The notes below the pieces were generated by a model. The model had not been told where the DNA came from. It ran no database searches and was given only the letters and a program-made list of their open reading frames with translations. DNA of 64,000 bases from VXPQ01 sp964608315 (GTDB lineage: Bacteria; Bacteroidota; Rhodothermia; Rhodothermales; VXPQ01). Where the stretch lies: contig CAZSNF010000004.1 of the NCBI GenBank assembly GCA_964608315.1, positions 1 to 64,000 of the forward strand, given 5' to 3'. The translations under genes were made by a program, and so were the position numbers. Positions within the stretch are counted from its first letter, which is position 1, and every line of letters begins with the position of its first letter. Positions 1 through 8,703 of this stretch are shown here, in pieces.

Positions 1-165
1 AATGACGCGGCCAGCGCGTTCCTCGCGGCCTCCCGAAGGGCGCTTCGCGTCCGCCGCGCCCGAATCCGTAGCGTATGCCGCTGATTTCAACGACGCCGTC
101 ATAATGTCGCTGTACGCGCGAACGCGAAGCGCTGATCGAAGTAGAATTAATCAGAGGTTCCTTAA
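1..165 (+). repeat. Composite intergenic repeat (module B plus end site)
   Basis: Bases 1-45 match 59093-59137 at 41 of 45 positions, and 11-45 match the reverse complement of 29540-29574. An 11-bp perfect inverted repeat (GCGCTTCGCGT at 40-50, its complement at 122-132) encloses most of the element. It ends at 147-165 with TTAATCAGAGGTTCCTTAA, the recurring end site of this window. The element may begin left of base 1. The stretch 166-458 that follows contains no gene I can support and presumably holds the leader of the next gene. Confidence 0.75.
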
Positions 166-458
166 ATTCGCGGCGCTCGGCGGACTGCGAGTTTCGATGC
201 GCTTTTTGATCTTTTTGGCGATATCCAGCGCAAAAATGCGCCTTGCGCAAGGATAAAACAATTTGGTTGGCGTATATTGCCGTTGCAATTTTCTTGCAGA
301 CGCCCTCAAACAATCGAAAACGCAAAATGCATAGAGGAACTCCTCAATGCGGTCCCGGCTGTACCTGTATCTATAGCGAATTGCGCGAATTGCGGGATCG
401 TCTCGCGCAACCCGTCGCCCTGCATCATCGGAAGCCTTGCAACGCAAGCAGCGCTTGT

Positions 459-2111
459 ATGTCCGGGCGTTTCGCAGGATACGCCATTGTCGCCCTTGCG
501 TTCTTCTTTGCTGTTTTTGCGGCCGAGGCCCGATCTTTTCAGCAGCAGGCCGGGGACGGCAAAGTTGTATCTGTTCGCGCGGAAGATGCGCATGACGGGG
601 TTTCCCGAACGGCGCGCACCGCAGGGCGGGTTCCCTGTGTGGATGGACGCGCCGAAATATATCCCTGCAAGGATTTGGATTTGCTGGCTGTAGTCTGGCG
701 AGAGGATATGACGGGATTTCCATGCCCTGATGCGGGGGGCTGCTTCAATGACGTCTGGGGCTGGACCGATCCCGTGTCGGGAGTCGAGTATGCGCTCCTC
801 GGCCGGACCGACGGCGTCGCGTTCTTTGATCTGCGCGATCCTGAGGATCCCCTTTTCTTAGGGATGCTGCCGATGACGTCCGGGAGCCATCCCAGTCCCT
901 GGCGAGATGTAAAGGCTGTGAACGATCATGCCGTCGTTGTCGCCGATGCGGCCGGTCAGCACGGCATGCAGGTGTTCGACCTTGCGCAACTTCGGGACGT
1001 GACCGCGCCGCCGGCGACGTTCGAGCCCACAGCCATGTACGACGTTTTCGGTTCGGCGCATAACGTAGTCGTCCACGAGGAAAAGAAAGAGGCGTACATC
1101 GTGGGCATAGCGGGTTCTCAACGGACGCCGCGCGGGTTTTCATGCGGATCCGGGCCGCATATCGTGGACATGAGCGATCCGTCGCGCCCTGCGTTTGCAG
1201 GATGCTACAATCCTTCCCCGGGCCGCGGATACACGCACGATGCGCAATGCGTTCGATACGACGGCCCGGATACGCAGTACGCCGGGAAGGACATTTGTTT
1301 TTCTTCGGACGAGGAAGGCGGCGCGATCACGGACGTGACGAATTCGAAAGATCCCCGGGAAATTGGCGTGTTCAGATATCCGAATGCTAACTATACCCAC
1401 CAGGCATGGCTGACGGAGGATCACCGCTATCTTGTCTTGAACGACGAACTGGACGAGTTTAGTGGAACCTCCCCCCGAACCCGAACCCTGATATTAGATG
1501 TGCAGGAGTTGGACGACCCTGTTTTTATGGGACACGTGTATGGTTCGTCCAGCGCCAGTGATCATAATCTGTACATTCATGAAGGTAAGGTGTACGCAGC
1601 AAACTATCTGGCCGGATTGCGCGTCATGGATATTTCCTACGATGGCGACTTGTCGCCCGCTGCTATCCGCGAAGTGGCGTACTTCGATGTGTATCCTTCA
1701 TCAGATGATCCAGCCTTTGCAGGAGCCTGGAGCAGTTATCCCTTTTTCGAGAGTGGAATTATTGCGGTATCCAGTATAGAGTACGGGTTGTTCGTTCTTG
1801 CGCCGTCCTTGTCGACAGGCGTAAGCGCAGAGAGCGAGGAGTTGCCCGCCGAAGCGGCGCTCCTTGGCAACTATCCGAATCCGTTCAATCCGGAGACGAC
1901 CATACGTTATGCGCTCCCCGAGGGCGCGCATGTCCGTCTTGCGGTGTACGATATGCTCGGGCAAGAGATAGCGACGCTTGTCGACGGCGTACAGGCGGCG
2001 GGCGAGCATGCGGCGCGTTTCGACGGAGAAGATTTGCCGAGCGGTTCGTACGTGTACCGTTTACAGGTCGGAGAGGAGGTCGCGTCCCGAACAATGACGC
2101 TGGTGAAGTAG
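459..2111 (+). CDS. Choice-of-anchor B family protein with T9SS sorting domain
   Basis: The 550-residue product is a predicted exported protein. The ATG at 459 is chosen because it gives a clean Sec signal peptide (hydrophobic run at residues 6-20); the frame is open further upstream to 243 but without a signal-like start. The body resembles the LVIVD/choice-of-anchor B beta-propeller family: repeated blades of the type DGVAFFDLRDPEDPLFLG and HNVVVHEEKKEAYIVG. The last ~80 residues are a T9SS type A sorting domain (NYPNPFNP, then VYDMLGQEIATLVDG, ending RTMTLVK), so the protein is expected to be moved across the outer membrane by T9SS. The enzymatic or binding role of the propeller is unknown. 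It is followed by a sulfatase remnant on the same strand. Confidence 0.8.
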   Translation: MSGRFAGYAIVALAFFFAVFAAEARSFQQQAGDGKVVSVRAEDAHDGVSRTARTAGRVPCVDGRAEIYPCKDLDLLAVVWREDMTGFPCPDAGGCFNDVWGWTDPVSGVEYALLGRTDGVAFFDLRDPEDPLFLGMLPMTSGSHPSPWRDVKAVNDHAVVVADAAGQHGMQVFDLAQLRDVTAPPATFEPTAMYDVFGSAHNVVVHEEKKEAYIVGIAGSQRTPRGFSCGSGPHIVDMSDPSRPAFAGCYNPSPGRGYTHDAQCVRYDGPDTQYAGKDICFSSDEEGGAITDVTNSKDPREIGVFRYPNANYTHQAWLTEDHRYLVLNDELDEFSGTSPRTRTLILDVQELDDPVFMGHVYGSSSASDHNLYIHEGKVYAANYLAGLRVMDISYDGDLSPAAIREVAYFDVYPSSDDPAFAGAWSSYPFFESGIIAVSSIEYGLFVLAPSLSTGVSAESEELPAEAALLGNYPNPFNPETTIRYALPEGAHVRLAVYDMLGQEIATLVDGVQAAGEHAARFDGEDLPSGSYVYRLQVGEEVASRTMTLVK

Positions 2112-2189
2112 GGTTGCGGCGCGGTTGGCCGGTCGTTTTTTCTGAAGCCCCCCGGATTTTCATCAGGTTTGGCGCATCCTGTTCCTGTT

Positions 2190-3677
2190 ATGAAGCGTTT
2201 TCGTTTTTCTGCGCATTTTCTTGCGTTTTTGTCATTATGCGCGCTGGCGGTCGCGTGGGCGGCCTGCGGCGGTTCCGAACAAGCGGCTCCGCCGCCCAAC
2301 ATCGTGGTCATTCTTGCGGACGACATGGGCTACGGCGATCCGGGCGCATGGAATCCGGATTCGAAGGTTCCGACGCCTCACATCGACCGGCTGGCGTCGG
2401 AAGGCATGCGCTTCACGGACGCTCACTCGCCGTCCGCCGTATGCACGCCCACGCGCTACGGGTTGCTCACGGGGCGGTACGCATGGCGGACCCATCTGAA
2501 ACAAGGCGTGCTGGTGGGCTATTCTCCGAACCTGATCGACACGACGCGCCTGACGCTTCCCGGGATGTTGCGACAAGCCGGTTATGCAACGGCGGGCATT
2601 GGCAAATGGCATCTGGGGCTGGGAGACGCCGAACGAACCGACTATGCCCAACCGCTGCGACCGGGCCCGGCTTCCCTCGGATTCGATTATTACTACGGCA
2701 TTCCGTCGTCGCTCGACTTCGAACCGTATGTCTGGTTCGAGAATGATCGGGTCGAGCAGTTGCCTGTGGATTCCATAGAGGCTTCCCGCCCTTGTTGCAA
2801 GGAAGAGTTCTACCGGGGAGGCGGCATCGCGCCGGACTTCCGGCATGTGGACGTACTGCCCCGAACGGTAGAGAAGTCCGTGGAATATGTGATGCAGGCC
2901 GGCGACAAGCCGTTCTTTCTGTACGTTCCCTTCTCCGCGCCGCATACGCCCTGGCTGCCGACCGAGCCGTTCCAGGGGAGCAGCGCCGCCGGAACGTACG
3001 GCGATTTCGCGGCGCAAACGGACGCCGGCGCAGGGGACATTCTCAATGCGCTGGACGAAGCGGGCGTGGCGGAAAATACGCTGGTCGTGTTCACCAGCGA
3101 TAATGGCGCGTATTGGGATCAGGGCGACATCGAAATGTTCGACCACCGGGCGAATCTGAACTGGCGGGGGATGAAGGCGGACATTCACGAAGGCGGGCAC
3201 CGCGTACCCTTTGTCGCCCGCTGACCGGGCAGGATCGAAGCGGGTTCGGTGAGCCATGAACTGGTCTCGCTCGTCGATCTGATGGCGACGTTCGCCTCCG
3301 TTGCCGGGCAGACGCTTCCCGACGATGCGGGCGAGGATAGCTACGACCTCATGCCCGTGCTGCTGGGCGAATCTGTGGAGGGGCCCATCCGCGAGGCCGC
3401 CGTGCATCACTCGGCCAACGGCGTCTTCGCCATCCGGCAGGGCGCCTGGAAGTTGATCGAAGGGCTGGGGTCGGGCGGTTTCACGCAGCCGGTATCCGTC
3501 GAGCCGGGTCCGGGGGATCCGCTGGGGCAGTTGTACCATCTCGGGGACGATCCGGGCGAGACGAACAACCTGTATCTGGAACGCCCGGAAGTCGTCGAAA
3601 GGCTATCCGCCTTGCTGGACCGGTACCGGGAACAGGGATACAGCCGTCCCATGCCCGGGGCCTTCGCTCAAAACTGA
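2190..3677 (+). pseudogene. Sulfatase lipoprotein interrupted by an in-frame TGA
   Basis: This reads as one sulfatase of about 495 residues, split by a TGA at 3222-3224 with the same frame open on both sides. Homologous sulfatases usually read R-W-P-G-R at this point; here the Trp codon TGG appears as TGA. The ATG at 2190 gives a lipoprotein signal ending in A-W-A-A-C. The formylglycine motif C-T-P-T-R starts at about residue 85, and the metal-binding D-D-M-G-Y-G lies at residues 44-49. The upstream fragment (to 3224) holds the active site. The downstream fragment (3225-3677) holds the C-terminal subdomain and would need its own start. TGA is used as a normal stop by many neighbours, so recoding is unlikely. 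A point nonsense mutation or a sequencing error explains it best. Confidence 0.85.
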
Positions 3678-3710
3678 TATTTGCTCCGCTGCGATCATGC
3701 GGGTGCGGAG

Positions 3711-3733
3711 GGTCTGTGGCGCGCCTTTTCACG
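3711..3733 (+). repeat. Partial copy of the hairpin arm
   Basis: These 23 bases (GGTCTGTGGCGCGCC and following) duplicate the left arm of the hairpin core that starts at 3810. The fragment is joined directly to an inverted end site at 3734-3751, so this element is internally rearranged. Confidence 0.6.
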
Positions 3734-3751
3734 TAAGGATGCTCTGATTAA
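3734..3751 (-). repeat. Dispersed end site, inverted
   Basis: The reverse complement reads TTAATCAGAGCATCCTTA, one of about 14 copies in the window. It forms the left end of the composite repeat that fills the gap between the broken sulfatase and the serine hydrolase. The 20 bases after it match the extended terminal repeat seen at 34187. Confidence 0.7.
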
Positions 3752-3809
3752 GTCCACAAAGCTCAGAGGCTTGTGAGGGGTGCGCTGGCACAGGGTGGAG
3801 CGGTGGACG

Positions 3810-3912
3810 GGTCTGTGGCGCGCCTTTTCGCGAATACATAAGGGTGCGTGGGCGATGGGTTGGCGGGGGTATTTGGGGCCCGATGTTTCGCTCAAAGGCG
3901 CAACCACAGACC
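3810..3912. repeat. Long-hairpin repeat core, copy 1
   Basis: The left arm (3810-3836, starting GGTCTGTGG) is complementary to the right arm (3886-3912, ending CCACAGACC) with a few mismatches. The loop of about 50 bases carries the conserved stretch CATAAGGGTGCG and a GGGGCCC block. Related copies lie at 29589 and 34226. The gap 3678-3992 holds only this element and its flanks. Confidence 0.8.
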
Positions 3913-3992
3913 CTCTCAATCGCTTTTCCTTAATTATTTAATCCTTAAATTTTCGCACCGGTCTGTCCTCGAAAACAGTATCCTGATAGATT

Positions 3993-5360
3993 ATGAATCC
4001 ATACGCTGCTGAAAAAACCGCCTCGGTCCGTTCGATTCGATGCGGCCGCATTGTCGAAACAATGCGCGCGGAACCCATGCCTCGCCTTTGCGCCGCGCTG
4101 CCGTTGCTTGCAGCGCTGCTCTTCTGCGCGTTCGCGGCGACGTCGGCTTTCTCCCAGCCTTTTACGCCGGTAACCCCGGAGGAGGTCGGCGTTTCTTCCG
4201 AGCGGCTTGCCCGCATCGATGCGGCATTGGAACAATATGTCGAGGAAGGGCGATTGCCCGGCGCGGCGCTTGTAATAGGCCGGCGCGGACATGTGGTCTA
4301 CGCCAGGGCGTTCGGCTACCGGGACCGCGAGGCGGAAGCGCCCCTTGAGGTCACGGACCTTTTTCGCATCGCTTCGCAAACCAAGGCGGTCGTTTCCGTG
4401 GGCGTGATGATTTTGCAGGAGCAGGGACGCTTGCTGATCGATCAGGACCTGAGCGATTTTATTCCCGAATTCGACAGCGCCACGGTGGCCGTAGAGAAGG
4501 AAGAAGGGGGCTACGAGATCGTTTCCGCCGATCGCAAGATTACGGTGCGCGATTTGCTTACGCACACCGCCGGCGTTGGATATGGTTGGGGGCCCGCCTC
4601 CGAACGCTGGGTAGAGGCCGGTATACAAGGCTGGTATTTTGCGGATCGCGACGAGCCGATTCTTGAAACCGTCCGGCGTATGGGGAGCTTGCCTATGGAT
4701 GCGCAGCCGGGCGAGGGATTCGTGTACGGCTACGCCACGGATATTCTGGGCGCAGTGATCGAAGTGGCCTCCGGCATGCCGCTGGATGAATTTCTGCGGG
4801 TCGAGATTTTCGAGCCGCTCGGCATGGTGGATACTCATTTCTATGTGCCCCCCGAAAAAGCGGACCGGCTCACTGTGGTGTATTCGGTGACAGAGGATAA
4901 CGGGATGGATCGCGCGCCCGATCCGGGGCACATGGTCGGCCAGGGCATGTATCTCGAGGGGCCGCGAAAGAGTTTCTCCGGGGGCGCGGGCCTCGTTTCC
5001 ACGCCCGGGGATTACGCCCGCTTTCTTGAGGCGCTCCGGCGGGGAGGCATACTCGACGGCGCGCGCATTCTGTCGCCCAAGACCGTGGAATTGATGACCG
5101 TCGATCATGTCCACGATGCCTGGACCGGGGATGGCGGCAGCGGCTTCGGCCTGGGTTTCGGCGTGACCGAGGAACTCGGCTGGAGCGGCTTGCCGGGTTC
5201 TCCGGGGGCGTATACCTGGGGAGGAGCCTATCACTCCACGTACTGGGTTGATCCGGCGGAAGAACTGGTCGTTTCGTATATGACGCAGGTTCTTCCCGCG
5301 CAGGGCCTGGACGACCACCAGCGTCTCCGGGCGCTTGTCTATCAGGCGCTGGTGGACTGA
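3993..5360 (+). CDS. Serine hydrolase, beta-lactamase/esterase (class C-like) family
   Basis: The protein (455 residues from this ATG) belongs to the beta-lactamase/D-alanyl-D-alanine carboxypeptidase-like fold. The nucleophile motif S-x-x-K is seen as S128-Q-T-K131, the second motif region is Y-G-Y-A-T-D-I-L-G, and an H-S-T triad motif (AYHSTYW) occupies the usual K-T-G position. The true start may be one of the in-frame ATGs at 4062 or 4077. Both lead directly into a strong signal peptide ending A-T-S-A-F-S-Q, whereas the residues encoded before 4062 do not look conserved. The product is probably periplasmic. It stands alone between two repeat-filled gaps. Substrate is unknown; such proteins range from carboxylesterases to peptidases. 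Confidence 0.8.
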   Translation: MNPYAAEKTASVRSIRCGRIVETMRAEPMPRLCAALPLLAALLFCAFAATSAFSQPFTPVTPEEVGVSSERLARIDAALEQYVEEGRLPGAALVIGRRGHVVYARAFGYRDREAEAPLEVTDLFRIASQTKAVVSVGVMILQEQGRLLIDQDLSDFIPEFDSATVAVEKEEGGYEIVSADRKITVRDLLTHTAGVGYGWGPASERWVEAGIQGWYFADRDEPILETVRRMGSLPMDAQPGEGFVYGYATDILGAVIEVASGMPLDEFLRVEIFEPLGMVDTHFYVPPEKADRLTVVYSVTEDNGMDRAPDPGHMVGQGMYLEGPRKSFSGGAGLVSTPGDYARFLEALRRGGILDGARILSPKTVELMTVDHVHDAWTGDGGSGFGLGFGVTEELGWSGLPGSPGAYTWGGAYHSTYWVDPAEELVVSYMTQVLPAQGLDDHQRLRALVYQALVD

Positions 5361-5382
5361 CGCGCATGGGCTGAGTCGGCGC

Positions 5383-5447
5383 AACGAAGCGGCCCCGTGG
5401 CGATGCGGCCTTGCTGTTCATGCTGCGCTCCGCCGCATTGCTTCGTT
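5383..5447. terminator. Possible bidirectional terminator hairpin
   Basis: AACGAAGC (5383-5390) pairs with GCTTCGTT (5440-5447), and ATGCGG (5403-5408) pairs with an inner CCGCAT. The structure lies between the convergent ends of the serine hydrolase and the binding lipoprotein. There is no long T run, so termination is an inference from position. Confidence 0.35.
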
Positions 5448-5450
5448 ATT

Positions 5451-5510
5451 CCTTGCCAGCGCGTCCCTCGCAGCCTCTGAACCTTGCAGAATTAATCAGA
5501 GGTTCCTTGA
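5451..5510 (+). repeat. Repeat right-end segment with end site
   Basis: These 60 bases closely match 34335-34396 and end with TTAATCAGAGGTTCCTTGA at 5492-5510. The hairpin core found beside the other copy is absent, so this is a partial element in the convergent gap 5361-5568. Confidence 0.75.
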
Positions 5511-5568
5511 TCAGCCTGTCCTGAAGTCAGGAAAGGAGTCGTCGGAGCGCAAGTCAGAAGGCGTTGGA

Positions 5569-6663
5569 TCACTCGTTCCAGAGCCGGGCGCGTTGCATGA
5601 AGACGGAGGAATTTTCCCGCCACTGGGCGTACCCTGTCTTCATATCGTCGGTCAGCCAGTTTATTCGTTCGTCGATGCATGAACGCAACGACGCGTCGTC
5701 CGCGCTCAGCGTAAACCCGCCGAACTCGACCGCAGCGTCGAGCGCCGTTACGACGAACGCGCCGTCCGAGATGCTGCTGGCGTCGCGATTGCCGATTTCG
5801 CCGCGGGCGATTGCATCGATCTCGCCGTTGCGAAGCGCATTCAGCAGTTCGGTTTCTCCCGTCGATTCGCCGAGGTAGACGATTTGCGGCATGGAAGGAG
5901 CAGGCGGATGGAGATGGCTTCGAAGACGCAGCGCAGGCGAGACATGGCTGGCGGAGATGACGTAGTCCGCCGTTCCGTCGGCGGTGACGACGCCATCGGG
6001 CGTTTCGATGCGCGTTCCTTCGGCCAGTACGCCGTCGGAGTCTGTCAGGCCGGTGATTTGCAGCAGTCTGAATTCGCCAGTGGTCGCAGGCAAAGCGCCG
6101 ACTTGCACGTCGTCCGTTAAATCCTCGTAGGAAGCGATGCGCTCGATGTCTTCTGCGCGCACGAGCAGGGATTGCCGGAACGCGATGTGCCCGGAGGTAA
6201 ACTCGACTGCGTTGTTTCCGTCCTCGTCCTTCGTTCGCGATTTGAGGATCGTTATGCCGCCGCCCGCCATATCGTAGCCCGCCGCGGAGGGTTTCAGCCA
6301 GATTCCGTCCCATTCGGCGACAGGGTGGCGGTCGAACGACAGGTTGGTCTCGTCCATGGCTTCCAGCGCGGCGATCAGGTCGGCTTCGTAGCCGCGGTGT
6401 TCGCTGAAGCCGGTCGATTCCGGGTTCTCGTCGGCGCTGTAGCTGACGGGCTCGAAGAAGGCGTAGAAGGCGAGGTTCAGCGTTCGGCCGTCGTCTACGC
6501 AGCCTGCAGCGGTCATTGATTCCGCAGGCGAGCATCCCGAGGCGAGCCATCCCGTCGTCAGGAGCCACGCCGCCCCGACGAACCTGGCGCGAAGCGGTTG
6601 TTTGGCGCGCGGGCAGGGAGTGGATTCGGGAGGCGTCGGTAGCCTTGAAGGACAGGCGTTCAT
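5569..6663 (-). CDS. Periplasmic solute-binding lipoprotein (amino-acid ABC type 3-like)
   Basis: This is a 364-residue orphan lipoprotein. The lipobox L-A-S-G-C falls near residue 44, after an N-terminus that is longer than usual for a signal peptide; no other ATG fits better. The mature part resembles bacterial extracellular solute-binding family 3: a lobe beginning T-L-N-L-A-F-Y-A-F-F-E-P-V-S-Y, the G-Y-E-A-D-L-I-A-A-L-E-A block, a G-Y-D-M-A-G-G-G-I-T-I hinge, and a late G-E-I-D-A-I-A-R-G-E-I-G segment. No permease or ATPase is adjacent, so it may serve a transporter elsewhere or act as a sensor. The ligand is unknown. It is transcribed convergently with the serine hydrolase and divergently from the oxidoreductase. 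Confidence 0.7.
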   Translation of the reverse strand: MNACPSRLPTPPESTPCPRAKQPLRARFVGAAWLLTTGWLASGCSPAESMTAAGCVDDGRTLNLAFYAFFEPVSYSADENPESTGFSEHRGYEADLIAALEAMDETNLSFDRHPVAEWDGIWLKPSAAGYDMAGGGITILKSRTKDEDGNNAVEFTSGHIAFRQSLLVRAEDIERIASYEDLTDDVQVGALPATTGEFRLLQITGLTDSDGVLAEGTRIETPDGVVTADGTADYVISASHVSPALRLRSHLHPPAPSMPQIVYLGESTGETELLNALRNGEIDAIARGEIGNRDASSISDGAFVVTALDAAVEFGGFTLSADDASLRSCIDERINWLTDDMKTGYAQWRENSSVFMQRARLWNE

Positions 6664-6693
6664 GGCAATGGTTTATTCCGAGACGTTCGGCTG

Positions 6694-6711
6694 TAATCAG
6701 CGTATCCCTGA
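6694..6711 (+). repeat. Dispersed end site
   Basis: TAATCAGCGTATCCCTGA, a copy of the dispersed site with one extra C substitution. It lies in the divergent gap 6664-6968, 120 bases before a second copy in the same orientation. Confidence 0.6.
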
Positions 6712-6814
6712 TGGCATGTTTCTCTGGGCCCGCGTATCGGTCGGGAGGCCGCGGCGGAGCGAGCCGGGCGATTGCCTCGGCTGATCGGCGCCCTTCGGCA
6801 GGGCGAAGATACGA

Positions 6815-6833
6815 TAATTCAGCGTATCCTTGA
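6815..6833 (+). repeat. Dispersed end site with promoter-like extension
   Basis: TAATTCAGCGTATCCTTGA runs into TTGACA (6830-6835), followed 16 bases later by TAACTT. This looks like a sigma70-type -35/-10 pair reading into the oxidoreductase at 6969. The promoter reading is inference. Otherwise the divergent gap holds nothing recognisable. Confidence 0.55.
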
Positions 6834-6968
6834 CAGTACGCAAAAAGTTCGTAACTTCAAGAGGAATTCAAGGACGCCGCGCCGGTTCGCAACGCTTGTG
6901 CGGCGCATCCGATTTACAGGCGCATATCCTGATTGCGGCGCCATTCAACACATGACGAAACAGGCTAT

Positions 6969-8465
6969 ATGAACACATCGCAAAACGGTATTTCACGCAG
7001 AAAATTCATTGGGGGCATGGCGGCGGCCTCGGCGCTTTCCGTGGTTCCCCGGCATGTGTTGGGCGGCCCCGGTTTCGTGGCGCCCAGCGACAAGATCAAC
7101 ATTGCGCAGATCGGGGCCGGCACCCAGGCGCTTCGCCAGTTGAATGCCGGGACCATGCGTCGGGACGACATTCGGATTACGAGCGTGACCGACCCCAACC
7201 GGGATACGCAGGATTACGTCGATTGGGGCCGCTTCGGGACGCGGAGAAGCATTCGCCGGTTGCTGGAAGACGATTCCTGGGGCGAAGGCGATACGGGCAC
7301 CCGGGGCGGACGCGACTACGCCAAGCGCGTGATCGATACGTACTACGCCAAAACGGGCGGCTCCGACGGGGTTCGGACGTACGAGGATTATCGGGAGATG
7401 CTGGCCGCCGAAGACGATGCGGACGTCGTGGTCGTTATCGTGCCGGATCATCTCCATGCGCACATGTCCATTGCGGCCATGAAGGCGGGCAAGGCGGTCA
7501 TCATGCACAAGCCGGTCGGGCTTTCGCCGCACGAGGTGCGTCGCGTACTGGAGACGGAGAAGGAAACCGGCATGGTTACGCACCTGCTGGCCTACAGTGC
7601 GCCGGAGACGCATCCCCGCCTGAAGTCCTGGCTGGATACGGGCGCCGTCGGGGAGATACGCGAAGTGCACAACTGGACGAACCGGCCCGTGTGGCCCCAG
7701 GCATGGCCTGACTATCCCCAGGAGAAGGCGGCGATTCCCGACGGGTTCAACTGGGATCTGTGGCAGGGGCCCGTCCTGCATCAGGACTACCACCCGCTTC
7801 TGACGCACACGCTGTACCGGGGCTGGTACAACTACGGGGCAGGGTGCCTCGGCGACATGGGTAATTACAGCCTGTGGCAGCCGCATCGTTTCCTGAAGCT
7901 CGGAGCGCCGGACATGGTGGAAGCGTACACGAGCAAGAGCGTTATTCTGAACGACGAACTGGTATGCAGGACGCGCCATTTTTCGCCGGTCGCTTTCCCG
8001 AGCGCCAGCCAGATTCATTTCCGGCATCCCGCCACGGAAGATCGCCCCGAGGTGGATGTGTACTGGTATAGCGGTTCCATGAAGCCGCAGACGCCGGAGG
8101 AATTGCTGATGGAAGATGGGCAACTGCCGGGCGAGGGCATGCTGTTCGTCGGTACAGACGGCAAAATTCTTTGCAACTTTCGGGGAGAGAATCCGCGATT
8201 GCTTCCGGAAAGCCGGATGGCGTCCATGGAAGACGAGGAAGTCCCTGGCATGGATCAGGACGACGAGTGGACGGAGGCCGTTCGCACGAAGGAGCCCTCG
8301 CGCGGGTCGTTCAGCGAAGCCGCCAGCCTTGCAGAGACGACAGCGCTGGGCATCGCCGCCGTGCAAAATCCGGCGACGCGCCTGATGTGGGATTCGAAGA
8401 ACATGACGTTTACGAACGCCGATGTTTCCCCGCGTCGTACGTACCGGGAAGGCTGGGAGTTGTAG
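6969..8465 (+). CDS. Tat-exported Gfo/Idh/MocA family oxidoreductase
   Basis: This 498-residue NAD(P)-dependent sugar or inositol dehydrogenase-like protein begins at the ATG at 6969, which starts a twin-arginine signal (S-R-R-K-F-I-G-G, then an alanine-rich hydrophobic stretch). The N-terminal Rossmann fold shows I-A-Q-I-G-A-G-T-Q, and the catalytic lysine motif is present as H-K-P instead of the common E-K-P. The long C-terminal part matches the secreted Bacteroidota-type members of the family that often sit with sulfatases and DUF1080 proteins. It probably acts in the periplasm on a glycoside or keto-sugar, perhaps with a tightly bound nucleotide. The exact substrate cannot be read from sequence. 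Confidence 0.88.
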   Translation: MNTSQNGISRRKFIGGMAAASALSVVPRHVLGGPGFVAPSDKINIAQIGAGTQALRQLNAGTMRRDDIRITSVTDPNRDTQDYVDWGRFGTRRSIRRLLEDDSWGEGDTGTRGGRDYAKRVIDTYYAKTGGSDGVRTYEDYREMLAAEDDADVVVVIVPDHLHAHMSIAAMKAGKAVIMHKPVGLSPHEVRRVLETEKETGMVTHLLAYSAPETHPRLKSWLDTGAVGEIREVHNWTNRPVWPQAWPDYPQEKAAIPDGFNWDLWQGPVLHQDYHPLLTHTLYRGWYNYGAGCLGDMGNYSLWQPHRFLKLGAPDMVEAYTSKSVILNDELVCRTRHFSPVAFPSASQIHFRHPATEDRPEVDVYWYSGSMKPQTPEELLMEDGQLPGEGMLFVGTDGKILCNFRGENPRLLPESRMASMEDEEVPGMDQDDEWTEAVRTKEPSRGSFSEAASLAETTALGIAAVQNPATRLMWDSKNMTFTNADVSPRRTYREGWEL

Positions 8466-8703
8466 TCGGAATGATCATTCCGCGGGGCGCCGCGCACGGT
8501 TTGCAACTCAGGATGTTTGCGCTGAGCTGTATACCGTGTGCGGCATGTTCTCTTGCCGTCAGGCCAGCAACACGCAGCGTACGAGGACCTCTGTGCGCAA
8601 CGACGTGCCGAGGGCAGGGAGGTCGAAGTATCCTTGAGGGAATGATTTTTTTTCGTACGTTAGCAAGCGATCCCTTTTGCATGAACGATCACCACCCGTA
8701 CCC

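Noticed and set aside
3222..3224. UGA read as tryptophan (alternative genetic code) in the sulfatase
   Set aside because: Many neighbouring genes end in TGA and use TGG for Trp, so the code is standard. A point mutation or sequencing error is simpler.
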